From Pseudomonas sp. HS6 (GTDB lineage: Bacteria > Pseudomonadota > Gammaproteobacteria > Pseudomonadales > Pseudomonadaceae): a DNA stretch of 64,000 nucleotides. The position numbers were made by a program, and so were the translations under genes. The stretch spans positions 806,001-870,000 of the forward strand of contig NZ_CP067412.1 of the NCBI RefSeq assembly GCF_023375815.1, given 5' to 3'. Numbering within the stretch: the stretch's first letter is position 1; each line of letters begins with the position of its first letter. Of the stretch, positions 55,731-63,173 are shown piece after piece. The notes under the pieces were generated by a model. That model made no database searches and had not been told where the DNA came from. It saw only the letters and a program-made list of their open reading frames with translations.

Positions 55731-56595
55731 CGACGTTCTCCAGAGCGATCGCCAGCGGGATGATCACGAAAAAGGTCGAGCCGACACCCGGTGCGCTGTC
55801 CATGCCGACTTCACCGCCCAGCAACGCCGCAAAACGCTTGCACAGGGACAACCCGAGCCCGGTGCCGCGCAGGCGTTTTTGCAGCGGTGAATCGACCTGT
55901 GAAAAGTCTTCGAACAGGGCGCCGTGCAGCTCCGGGGCGATGCCGATGCCGGTGTCGCTGACGGCGAAGCGCACCTTGTCCTGACCTTCGAGGCGCGCCG
56001 AGACCCGGACTTCGCCACGGGTGGTGAATTTCAGCGAGTTCGAGATGAAGTTGCGCAGGATCTGCGCGAGCTTCTTGTCATCGGTATAGAGCCGCGGCAG
56101 GCCCACCGGCTCTTCGAAAATCAGGTCCACCGCAGAGGCGTCGACAATCGGCCGGAACATCCCGCGCAACGCCGCGAACAGGTCGAACATGTCGAACCAT
56201 GCCGGGGAAATCGTGATGCGTCCGGCCTCGATCTTCGCCAGATCGAGCAGGTCGTCAACCATGTCGCTGAGTTCACGGGCGGCAGTGCTGACAAACGCGA
56301 CCTGCTTGTGTTGCTCGGGGCTGAGCGGGCCGTCGAGTTCATCGGCCAGCAGGCTGTTGATGCTCAGGATCGAACCCAGCGGCGTGCGGAATTCGTGGCT
56401 CATGTACGACAGAAACCGGCTTTTCAGGTCCGAGGCCTGGCGTAATTGTTCGGCCTGGGTGTCGAGTTCGGCGTACAGGGCCAGCACGCCCTGATTGGTC
56501 TCGTCGAGTTCTTCGCGCAGCGCGGCGGTTTCGCTCTGCAATTGGGCGATAAGCGCGGATTGCTCGGCGCTGTTCAAGGTCGGGGACTCAGCCAT
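55720..56595 (-). CDS. Sensor histidine kinase, stressosome-linked
   Basis: A 291-residue soluble kinase: an N-terminal coiled coil (about 8-55, heptad-rich LIAQLQSETAALREEL), HisKA with H67 in FLSYMSHEFRTPLG, and HATPase (N-box ILRNFISNSLKF, G2 GTGLGLSLCKRF). No input domain besides the coiled coil is present, so it may be governed by protein contacts. It overlaps the RsbT/PP2C gene by eight bases and the hybrid kinase gene by 11. Confidence 0.9.
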   Translation of the reverse strand: MAESPTLNSAEQSALIAQLQSETAALREELDETNQGVLALYAELDTQAEQLRQASDLKSRFLSYMSHEFRTPLGSILSINSLLADELDGPLSPEQHKQVAFVSTAARELSDMVDDLLDLAKIEAGRITISPAWFDMFDLFAALRGMFRPIVDASAVDLIFEEPVGLPRLYTDDKKLAQILRNFISNSLKFTTRGEVRVSARLEGQDKVRFAVSDTGIGIAPELHGALFEDFSQVDSPLQKRLRGTGLGLSLCKRFAALLGGEVGMDSAPGVGSTFFVIIPLAIALENVDET

Positions 56596-57598
56596 GGGCG
56601 GCCTCCAGGGCAACGACCAGCACCGTCACATCGTCGCGCCCGCGACAGAAATCGCGGTGCAGGATGCTGGCTATCACGGCGGGATGGCGGTGCACCAGGC
56701 CGGGGTAGTCTTGTAGGTTCCAACGGGACTGCAAGCCGTCGCTGTACATGATCAATAGATGTCCATTCACGTGAGCATAGTCAAAGGGCTGGGCTTTTCG
56801 GTATTGGCCGCCGACGATCCCCGGGTGCGAGGCGAGTCCACGGGACTTGCCGGCCGTCACCAGACTGGCACCGATGTTGCCGACACCGGCAAATGTCAGG
56901 CTGTCGCGCTCGCCATGGAACTGCGCAAACGCGACAGCGCCGCCCCGGGTGCCGATCATTTCCCGGTGCAGGTCTTCCATCAGCAACACCGGGGCGGCGA
57001 AGGGGTTCAGGGCGAACGCTTTTTCTCCGGCCCGTCCGGCCCGCTCGGCGTCTTCGCCGTGGCCGAGACCATCGACGATCAGGGCGCTGATGTCCGGCCC
57101 GTTGAATGCCAGATGCCAGACATCACCGCACGCCGGGTCGTTGTGCAACGAATGCTGACTGACGCCAAACCGCAGATCCGGTTGCCGGTCGCTGCGCGGG
57201 TACAGACGCGCCAGCAGCACCGCGCCCCGGGCATCGGCATAGGCATCAAACACCTCGGCCTGACGCGACACTGCGCCTAACCCGATGCCCTGAGTGCCGC
57301 CCGTGGAAAAGCCGTCGGCCATGCACGCATCGAGATCGAAGCCGCCGGCCCGATCGACCGCGAGCATTTCGATGCCGAAGCCATCAATGCGCTGCAACAC
57401 TCGCAGGTGCAGTTCGCCGTGACTAGCGTGCTTGAGTACGTTACTCGCCAGTTCCGTGGCGACCAGCGCCACGCGCCCGGCATCACGCTCATCGAAGCCA
57501 TGCTGTTCGGCGAGTTGCTGCGCTGTGCGACGTGCGTATCCGATCTGGCTGATCTCTTCGATCGGCAGCACGCGGGTCAGGCTCCCGCTGATGTTCAT
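56588..57598 (-). CDS. RsbT-like ATPase fused to SpoIIE/RsbX-type PP2C phosphatase
   Basis: A 336-residue fusion. The N-terminal half is an HATPase of the anti-sigma kinase kind (VALVATELASNVLKHASHG); the C-terminal half is a PP2C phosphatase with the metal aspartates in ALIVDGLGHGEDA, LIMYSDGL and GRDDVTVLV. In stressosomes RsbX dephosphorylates RsbR and RsbS and resets the complex; this protein has the matching position, though such fusions are also found as RsbU-like regulators. ATG 57598 overlaps the rsbT stop (ATGA); ATG 57604 is an alternative. Confidence 0.88.
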   Translation of the reverse strand: MNISGSLTRVLPIEEISQIGYARRTAQQLAEQHGFDERDAGRVALVATELASNVLKHASHGELHLRVLQRIDGFGIEMLAVDRAGGFDLDACMADGFSTGGTQGIGLGAVSRQAEVFDAYADARGAVLLARLYPRSDRQPDLRFGVSQHSLHNDPACGDVWHLAFNGPDISALIVDGLGHGEDAERAGRAGEKAFALNPFAAPVLLMEDLHREMIGTRGGAVAFAQFHGERDSLTFAGVGNIGASLVTAGKSRGLASHPGIVGGQYRKAQPFDYAHVNGHLLIMYSDGLQSRWNLQDYPGLVHRHPAVIASILHRDFCRGRDDVTVLVVALEAAHG

Positions 57599-57999
57599 GT
57601 CCATCGGGTGATCGTTATGCGAGTGCCTTTGCCGGGGGCGGTGTCCAGTTCGAACTCATCGACCAGCCGTTTGGCACCGGTCAGGCCCAGACCCAAGCCG
57701 CTGCCGGACGTCCAGCCATCGGTCATCGCCAGTTTGATGTCGGCAATGCCGGGGCCTTCGTCGCGGAACGTCAGGCGCAAGCCGACCTTGTGGTCTTCAT
57801 CGAGGATCTGCCAGTCCATGTCGCCGCCACCGCCGTACACCATGGTGTTGCGCGCCAGCTCGCTGACGGCGGTCACCAGTTTGGTCAGGTCGATCAGGCG
57901 CATGCCGCATTCGGTGGCCAGTTTGCGCGCCTGTTGCCGGGCCAGCACTACGTCCTGCTCGATGTTGATCGGTTGTGTACCGCTGCTGCGCACCGTCAT
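57595..57999 (-). CDS. rsbT: RsbT-like serine/threonine kinase of the stressosome
   Basis: A 134-residue GHKL-type kinase. The N-box is VSELARNTMVYGGGG with N51, and the G1 and G2 boxes are DEGPGI and GSGLGLGLTGAKRL. In Bacillus RsbT phosphorylates RsbS and RsbR, then leaves the complex to activate a partner. It overlaps rsbS by four bases and the PP2C fusion by ATGA. Here the free RsbT would be expected to act on a downstream member of the operon, since no RsbU-sigmaB pair is present. Confidence 0.93.
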   Translation of the reverse strand: MTVRSSGTQPINIEQDVVLARQQARKLATECGMRLIDLTKLVTAVSELARNTMVYGGGGDMDWQILDEDHKVGLRLTFRDEGPGIADIKLAMTDGWTSGSGLGLGLTGAKRLVDEFELDTAPGKGTRITITRWT

Positions 58000-58358
58000 T
58001 TCTGGCGTACTCGTTCCTGGAGCAGTTTCATGCCGCGCTCGACATTCAGCGCAGTGCTGACGCCGGGCAGGGTCAGGCCGAGTTCGACCAGGGTAATCGC
58101 CACGGCGGGCTGCATGCCGACCAGCATGGTTTCGGCGTCCATGATTTTCGACAGGCCGGAAATCGTGCCGATCATCCGGCCGATGAACGAATCGACCATG
58201 TCCAGCGCCGAGATGTCGATCAACACCCCGCGCGCCGAGGTTCTGCTGATGCGCTCGGACAGATCGTCCTGCAGGGTGAGGGCGAGTTGGTCATGCATGT
58301 CGACCTGGATGGTCACCAGCAGGAAGTCACCCATCTGGAGAATCGGGATACGTTCCAT
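57996..58358 (-). CDS. rsbS: RsbS-like STAS core protein of the stressosome
   Basis: A 120-residue single STAS domain. GVLIDISALDMVDSFIGRM places S57 (in VDSF) in the position of Bacillus subtilis RsbS S59, the residue phosphorylated by RsbT. MQPAVAITLVELGLTLPGV is another RsbS hallmark. It forms the stressosome core together with RsbR and holds RsbT. It is separated from rsbR by three bases and overlaps rsbT by ATGA. Confidence 0.94.
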   Translation of the reverse strand: MERIPILQMGDFLLVTIQVDMHDQLALTLQDDLSERISRTSARGVLIDISALDMVDSFIGRMIGTISGLSKIMDAETMLVGMQPAVAITLVELGLTLPGVSTALNVERGMKLLQERVRQK

Positions 58359-58361
58359 CGC

Positions 58362-59213
58362 TTAAACCGTCTTGGTGAGAGTGATGCCCAGGCGGGTTAA
58401 GGCCAGTTTCAATGCATCGGCCAGATTGGCCTTGGTCACCACGCCTTGCAGGTCGAGACCGAGGTGGACGATGGTCTGGGCGATCTGCGGACGCACGCCG
58501 CTGATGATGCAATCGGCACCCATCAGGCGGATCGCGGTCACGGTTTTGAGCAAGTGCTGGGCCACCAGGGTGTCGACGGTCGGCACGCCGGTGATGTCGA
58601 TAATGGCGATTTCCGAACCGGTGTCGACGATGCGTTGCAGCAGCGATTCCATCACCACCTGGGTGCGTTGCGAGTCGAGGGTGCCGATCATCGGCAGCGC
58701 GAGGACGCCATCCCAGAGTTTGACCACCGGGGTCGACAGCTCCAGCAGTTCTTCCTGTTGACGCTTGATCACCGCTTCACGGGATTTCTGGAAAGTGCGG
58801 ATGGTGTGCAGACCGAAGGCGTCGAGCAGTTCAGAGATTTCCCAGAGCTGCTCGGCGAGCAGCGCCGGTTGTTCGCGGTAATGGCTTTGCAGCAAGGCGA
58901 ACAGCGGGCCTTTGAGAGAGAAAATGAAACTGGCGGTCTGCTGCGAATCCTGGCCGAGCAGGGCGCGACTGTGGGAAAGCTTTTCAAGGAACTGGCGAGT
59001 GGTTTCCCAACCTGGCGCGGCAATGTTGGTGCCGTTGTCGTTTTCGAGGCCGCTGACCACCAGTTGCAGGAATTCAGTGGTCTGTTGCTGGACGTCGTGA
59101 TCCTTGAGGTTGCGGGTGGCGCCGCTGTCGACCAGCCCTTGGGTCCACTCGCCCAGTAATTGCGCCTGTTTGTTTTTCATCGCATCGAGTGTGCTGTTCT
59201 GCAGTGCTGCCAT
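58362..59213 (-). CDS. rsbR: RsbR-like stressosome sensor (non-heme globin plus STAS)
   Basis: A 283-residue protein. Residues about 1-155 form the helical non-heme globin-like sensor domain, joined by a helix to a C-terminal STAS domain (about 162-280). The second phosphosite of Bacillus RsbRA, T205, corresponds to T215 in GVPTVDTLVAQH; the first, T171, corresponds to S181 in GTLDSQRT. Spacing of 34 residues is kept. ATG 59213 gives the usual length; longer in-frame starts add low-complexity residues. It heads the six-gene minus-strand operon. The ligand or signal is unknown. Confidence 0.92.
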   Translation of the reverse strand: MAALQNSTLDAMKNKQAQLLGEWTQGLVDSGATRNLKDHDVQQQTTEFLQLVVSGLENDNGTNIAAPGWETTRQFLEKLSHSRALLGQDSQQTASFIFSLKGPLFALLQSHYREQPALLAEQLWEISELLDAFGLHTIRTFQKSREAVIKRQQEELLELSTPVVKLWDGVLALPMIGTLDSQRTQVVMESLLQRIVDTGSEIAIIDITGVPTVDTLVAQHLLKTVTAIRLMGADCIISGVRPQIAQTIVHLGLDLQGVVTKANLADALKLALTRLGITLTKTV

Positions 59214-59402
59214 GTGCCTGTTGCTCCGTCGCGAAGTGGGGGCCGGTGTGCAGGAAAACGACCGGCGCGAAATGACTGACATTTGCCGTATGAAATAGTT
59301 GTTCGTTCCCGCGCGGATATTTTTGATCTGCCGCACGGAACGCACCGATAACTCTAGTCGCCGTGGCCGGGGGCGCCGATCTTTTGCGTAAAACGACATA
59401 CC

Positions 59403-59438
59403 AAAAAAAGAGGCCGCGTCCAATGGAGGCGGCCTCTT
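59403..59438 (-). terminator. Rho-independent terminator of the DUF4142 gene
   Basis: AAGAGGCCGC (59408-59417) pairs with GCGGCCTCTT (59429-59438); on the minus strand the stem is followed by a run of T. It lies 14 bp past the DUF4142 stop and insulates the stressosome operon from it. Confidence 0.88.
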
Positions 59439-59452
59439 GAGGTGTGTTGCGG

Positions 59453-59974
59453 TTACTTGCTCGGGTGTTTGGCCTGCAGTTCCTTGGCGGCGGCCAGGTG
59501 TTTTTGCAACCCAGGGAGCATTTTCTGGGCAAAGCCCTTGAGTTCCGTGGAGCCCTTGACTTGGTCGTCGGTCACGGTGTTGGCTTCTTTCTTGAACAAC
59601 TCGATGGCTTCTTCGTGGGCCTTGACCTGATTGTTCGCATAGGCAGCGTCGAAGGACTCATCGCGCATGTCGAGGATTTTTTCCTTGGCTTGTTTGACCA
59701 GGGTCGTGGTATCCGGGACCTTGATATCGTGAGCCTGGGCAATGGTGGCCAATTCATCGTTGGCCTTGCCATGGTCGGTGATCATCATGTTGGCGAAGGC
59801 CTTGATGTCGGCCGATTGGCTCTTCTCAAGCGCCAGGCGACTGGTCTCGATTTCGGCGATGCCGCCGGCGGCAGCGTTGTCGACGAAGTCATTGTCGGTG
59901 GCGGCAAAGGCCGAGCCCATGCCGGTGCTCAAAGCCATGGCCAGAAAAAGATGACGCAGATTGAATCCGTCCAT
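59453..59974 (-). CDS. DUF4142 exported protein (ferritin-like fold)
   Basis: A 173-residue periplasmic protein. The signal peptide ends near AFAA (23-26); the mature part is two pairs of long helices rich in Lys/Glu/Ala with the family motifs DNDFVDNAAAGGIAEIE, FANMMITDHGKAND and AHEEAIELFKKE. The DUF4142 family resembles ferritin-like bundles and is often stress-induced, but no enzyme role is proven. ATG 59974 is the only start that gives a signal peptide; longer ORF starts do not. Confidence 0.9.
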   Translation of the reverse strand: MDGFNLRHLFLAMALSTGMGSAFAATDNDFVDNAAAGGIAEIETSRLALEKSQSADIKAFANMMITDHGKANDELATIAQAHDIKVPDTTTLVKQAKEKILDMRDESFDAAYANNQVKAHEEAIELFKKEANTVTDDQVKGSTELKGFAQKMLPGLQKHLAAAKELQAKHPSK

Positions 59975-60097
59975 TGGTGTTTCTCCACGCAGGTATTTGG
60001 GGGTGTTATTCAATGGAGAGAGGCCTGAGGGCGAAGGTTTTATTGCATTTGCGAAAGGGCGACGAACGGACACCGCTGGTCTGACAGGTGGTCGACA

Positions 60098-60123
60098 GAA
60101 CCGGTCAACCGAGGCCATTCTGA
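60098..60123 (+). promoter_or_regulatory. Candidate AlgU (sigma-22)-type promoter
   Basis: GAACCG, 15 bases, then TCTGA. It resembles the GAACTT-N16-TCTGA consensus of AlgU promoters except for two bases of the -35 box and one base of spacing. It lies about 60 bp upstream of the DUF465 gene. Confidence 0.3.
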
Positions 60124-60179
60124 TAACTGGCCAGCGCAATCGGTCGCGTTGGCTGCCGATCAACTGACGGAGGTGTTCC

Positions 60180-60422
60180 ATGCCGGTGACCCATGATCTG
60201 TTACAGGACTTGAAACTTACAAAGGAAGAGATCCAGCAACGACGCACCGCGGATCCACATCTGGACGCACTGATCAACAAGTATTCCCAGGCGGACGCCG
60301 AAGTCGTCAAGGCCGAGACGGCGACCTCGGATGCACCCAGCGACGACACCCTGAAGAAACTCAAAGAAAAACGCTTGCAGGTCAAAGACAAGATCGTCGA
60401 GCAATTGCAGGCTCGAACCTGA
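60180..60422 (+). CDS. Small DUF465 (YdcH-like) protein
   Basis: An 80-residue highly charged helical protein. The first half has TKEEIQQRRTADPHLDALINKY and the second half KKLKEKRLQVKDKIVEQLQ, both typical of YdcH/DUF465 proteins, which form a helical hairpin. Function is unknown; family members are commonly stress-associated in pseudomonads. It is divergent from the DUF4142 gene. A GGAGG precedes its ATG by six bases. Confidence 0.85.
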   Translation: MPVTHDLLQDLKLTKEEIQQRRTADPHLDALINKYSQADAEVVKAETATSDAPSDDTLKKLKEKRLQVKDKIVEQLQART

Positions 60423-60530
60423 CCGTCAGTCGCGCCATTGAACTTCAGTGGTGCACGACTGGAACGACAGCCACGACCGGCACCTCGAATGTTCAGAGTC
60501 TTCACTTAACGACTTTCTGCGAGGTGCCTT

Positions 60531-60698
60531 ATGAATCCCAAATTCCCCAGTGAAGAGCAGGGCGCATTCGACCCGGTTCCCACGCATCTCGAGCCCAACA
60601 GTCCGGCGCATACCACCCGCAATCCTGAGGATGAGCGGAAGATCGCGGATGTGCCGGAAGATGAAGATCCGGAAAAATTCGATCGATCCAGCAACTGA
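60531..60698 (+). CDS. Small acidic hypothetical protein (55 aa)
   Basis: ATG 60531 opens a 55-codon frame ending at 60698, with AGGTG six bases upstream. The product is rich in Pro, Glu and Asp (FDPVPTHLEPNSPAH, then DVPEDEDPEKFD) and looks disordered. It has no known domain. The codon use is like that of the neighbours. It is small enough to be missed by standard gene calls. Possibly co-expressed with the DUF465 gene 108 bp upstream. Confidence 0.65.
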   Translation: MNPKFPSEEQGAFDPVPTHLEPNSPAHTTRNPEDERKIADVPEDEDPEKFDRSSN

Positions 60699-60703
60699 AA
60701 GTC

Positions 60704-60794
60704 CGCCATCGCTGGCAAGCCAGCTCCCACAGTTACCACGTTGGCCGCGAAATCTGCGAACGACGACAAATCCTGTGGGAGCTGGCTTGTCGGC
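60704..60794. repeat. REP pair (REPIN-like)
   Basis: CGCCATCGCTGGCAAGCCAG (60704-60723, then CTCCCACAG) faces CTGTGGGAGCTGGCTTGTCG (60773-60792) about 40 bp later. It sits between convergent genes (small acidic protein, plus; SMP-30-like, minus). Confidence 0.8.
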
Positions 60795-60845
60795 CCGCTG
60801 CATCGCAGCGATGACGTCAGCCGATTCAGCACAAATCTCAAAGCC

Positions 60846-61922
60846 TCACTTCAAGGCTGCCTCCAGCGGCATCCGCGCCATGTGCGTGGCCTTCAGCGAG
60901 CCGAAATACAACCAGTCGCCATACTCGCGCGCTGTGGTGATCGGCGAGTAATTGCCGGCGCTGGCATCCTGCAGATTGGCAATCACCTTGCCATCCAGAT
61001 CCAGCCCCAGCACGAATCCGCGTTTTTCCAGCGGTTTGGGCAGGACGGTCATTGCCCGCACGAGCATCTTGCGCACGAACGGATGCCCGGCGGTGCGATC
61101 CAGCAGCGGATTGCGCGGCGTGTACAGCGCCACCCAGAAACGATCCCGACCATTGAACGCGAGGTTGTCGGGCAGGCCCGGCAGGTTGTCGATGAACAGG
61201 TCATGGGTGCCGGCCTTCGGTCCCGTCAGCCAAAAGCGGCTGATACGGTAGGCGCCGGTTTCGTTGACCAGCACATAGGCATCGTCCGGGCCGAGGGTCA
61301 CGCCGTTGGCGAACTCCAGCTTGTCGAGCAGAACGCTGGTCTTGCCGGTCTGAAAGTCATAACGCAGCAAGCGCCCGTCACCGCCGTGCTCGATGATCGC
61401 CTCACCATCATGGCCGTAACCCCAGCGACTGGAGGCATCGCTGAAGTAGGCGTAATGCCCGGACTTGTCGATGGCCACGTCATCGGTGAAACCGAACTTC
61501 AGGCCATTGGCTTCAGTGGTCAGCGCGGTCAGCTGTCCCTGGGCATCGAGGGACAGTAAACCCTTGACCCCGTCGGCGATCACCAGCAAGCCATTGGGAT
61601 GCCGCGCCAGACCCAGAGGCCGGCCGCCGGTATCGGCCAGCACTTTGCGTTGCTGGCCGTCGAGGCTGGTGCGGATCAGTCGCCCATCGTGCAGCCCGGT
61701 AATCAGTGCATCGCCCTCCAACAGCAGGGCTTCCGGGCCTTCGATGTCGCTGGGGCCGACTTGCGCTGCACTTTTGAGTCGCTGGTTCTCGGCGTAATCG
61801 CCTTCGGTCAGCGACGGTGCTGGTTGGGGCGTCCAGGCCACTGGTTCGACCTTGGTCGGCATCAGCAGCAGAAAGGCTAGAATCACGACGATCAGCAGCA
61901 AAATCACATGGCGCAATTTCAC
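60846..61922 (-). CDS. SMP-30/gluconolactonase/strictosidine synthase-like beta-propeller protein
   Basis: A 358-residue protein anchored by an N-terminal hydrophobic helix (about 5-22, ILLLIVVILAFLLLM). The propeller contains GPEALLLEGDALITGLHDGRLIR, GLKFGFTDDVAID, GDGRLLRYD and PGLPDNLAFNGRDRFWVAL, typical of calcium-dependent lactonase/strictosidine synthase-like (SSL) members. The fold suggests lactone hydrolysis in the periplasm, but the substrate is unknown. Its start overlaps the stop of the hydroxylase fusion gene (ATGA), implying a shared pathway. Confidence 0.87.
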   Translation of the reverse strand: MKLRHVILLLIVVILAFLLLMPTKVEPVAWTPQPAPSLTEGDYAENQRLKSAAQVGPSDIEGPEALLLEGDALITGLHDGRLIRTSLDGQQRKVLADTGGRPLGLARHPNGLLVIADGVKGLLSLDAQGQLTALTTEANGLKFGFTDDVAIDKSGHYAYFSDASSRWGYGHDGEAIIEHGGDGRLLRYDFQTGKTSVLLDKLEFANGVTLGPDDAYVLVNETGAYRISRFWLTGPKAGTHDLFIDNLPGLPDNLAFNGRDRFWVALYTPRNPLLDRTAGHPFVRKMLVRAMTVLPKPLEKRGFVLGLDLDGKVIANLQDASAGNYSPITTAREYGDWLYFGSLKATHMARMPLEAALK

Positions 61923-63073
61923 ACGTGAGCTCCTGCAAGTGCCAGATGCCGGGTCGCCCTGTCGCGCAGGGCCAGCATCGAGGCCGCCGATTCACGTTCG
62001 ATGCGGCGCTTGAGCAGCAATTGATTGGCGATGCGCATGCCCAGGCTCTCGAAGCGGTATTCCAGCGTGCGCACGAACGCTGTGCCTTCGCCTGCGGCCG
62101 AGCATTCGTAGGTCAGATGCAACGACAACCCATGATCGCCCTGAGCCCGGGCACACCAGCGCCGCCCTGGCAGGTATTCGGTGACTTCCCAGCTCAAATG
62201 CCCCTCGCGGCCGCCGGCATGAATGTCTTCCTCGAATCGGGCGCCGGCATGCAACGGTCCGGCGGGGCCATCGATCTTCAGCGATGAGGGATGCCATTCC
62301 GGCCAGCGGCTGACGGTGGCAGCGTAGGCGAGTACGGCAATCGGGTCGCCGGCGATGTCGATCGGATGCTGCATGCGGGTCATGGGCGTTCTCGAATCGG
62401 TCAAAGGGACGGGCTCCGGCTCCCAGTAGAGGGTGCCGAACAGGTAGTCCATCAGGGGCAGGACGATGTTGAAATTGCGCTCCTGCATGCGCTCGCGGCG
62501 GTGATGCAACTCGTGCAGGCGGCGCATCTGGCGAATCCATGGCAGTCGGCTCAGCGGATGTTGCGCCGGCAAGTGCTCGCAGGCGTGAAACACCTCGTAG
62601 GTCAGGTAGCCCAGCACCATGCTGCCGCCGAACAGCCCGGCGACGTTGGCGTTGGCCTGCGCAAACAGCCACCACAGGGGCAGGGTGATGACCAGCGTGT
62701 GCACGACGATCAGCCACGCCGGAAACAGGATCACCCGCCAGTCGCGGGCGCTGTCCCAGGTCATATGGCCGGGGGTGAAGAAGCTGTGATGGTCGCCGGC
62801 ATGGCGGGCGTAGAACATTTTGGCGAAGGCTTGTTTGTGATGCCCGAGGTGGCGGTGCACCACGTACACGCCGAAATTGAAGAACAGCAAGGTCAGCGGC
62901 ACCGCCAGCCATTCCAGCGCACGCACCTGATGCGCACTGCTCCAGAACGTGCCGATGGCCAGCACGCCGAACAGCAGCACGAAGGCGCCGTGCAGCCACG
63001 GGTTGTACAGCGGATGAATCGCCGCGCGGTAGCGGCTGCGAAATGCCTCGGTGGTCTGCCTCACTTCGGTCAC
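61919..63073 (-). CDS. Fatty-acid hydroxylase/sterol desaturase fused to a SRPBCC domain
   Basis: A 384-residue membrane protein. Hydrophobic helices lie at about 28-45, 55-72, 113-135 and 143-165. Histidine boxes of the di-iron hydroxylase family are HRHLGHH (73-79), HAGDHH (91-96), HACEH (163-167) and HELHH (187-191), followed by LPLMDYLFGTLYW. Residues about 238-384 are a SRPBCC/START-like hydrophobic ligand-binding domain (HPIDIAGDPIAVLAYAATV, WEVTEYLPGRRW). Joining these two is unusual; the second domain may bind the lipid acceptor. It precedes the SMP-30-like gene in one operon. Confidence 0.88.
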   Translation of the reverse strand: MTEVRQTTEAFRSRYRAAIHPLYNPWLHGAFVLLFGVLAIGTFWSSAHQVRALEWLAVPLTLLFFNFGVYVVHRHLGHHKQAFAKMFYARHAGDHHSFFTPGHMTWDSARDWRVILFPAWLIVVHTLVITLPLWWLFAQANANVAGLFGGSMVLGYLTYEVFHACEHLPAQHPLSRLPWIRQMRRLHELHHRRERMQERNFNIVLPLMDYLFGTLYWEPEPVPLTDSRTPMTRMQHPIDIAGDPIAVLAYAATVSRWPEWHPSSLKIDGPAGPLHAGARFEEDIHAGGREGHLSWEVTEYLPGRRWCARAQGDHGLSLHLTYECSAAGEGTAFVRTLEYRFESLGMRIANQLLLKRRIERESAASMLALRDRATRHLALAGAHV

Positions 63074-63173
63074 CTGCGGATATTGTTGTTATCCCGGCAG
63101 ATTAGCCGATCCCGCCGTTTGTGCAGGGCCTACCTTGAGGTCACAACTGCCATGCTCCAGTGCATAGCGGTCG

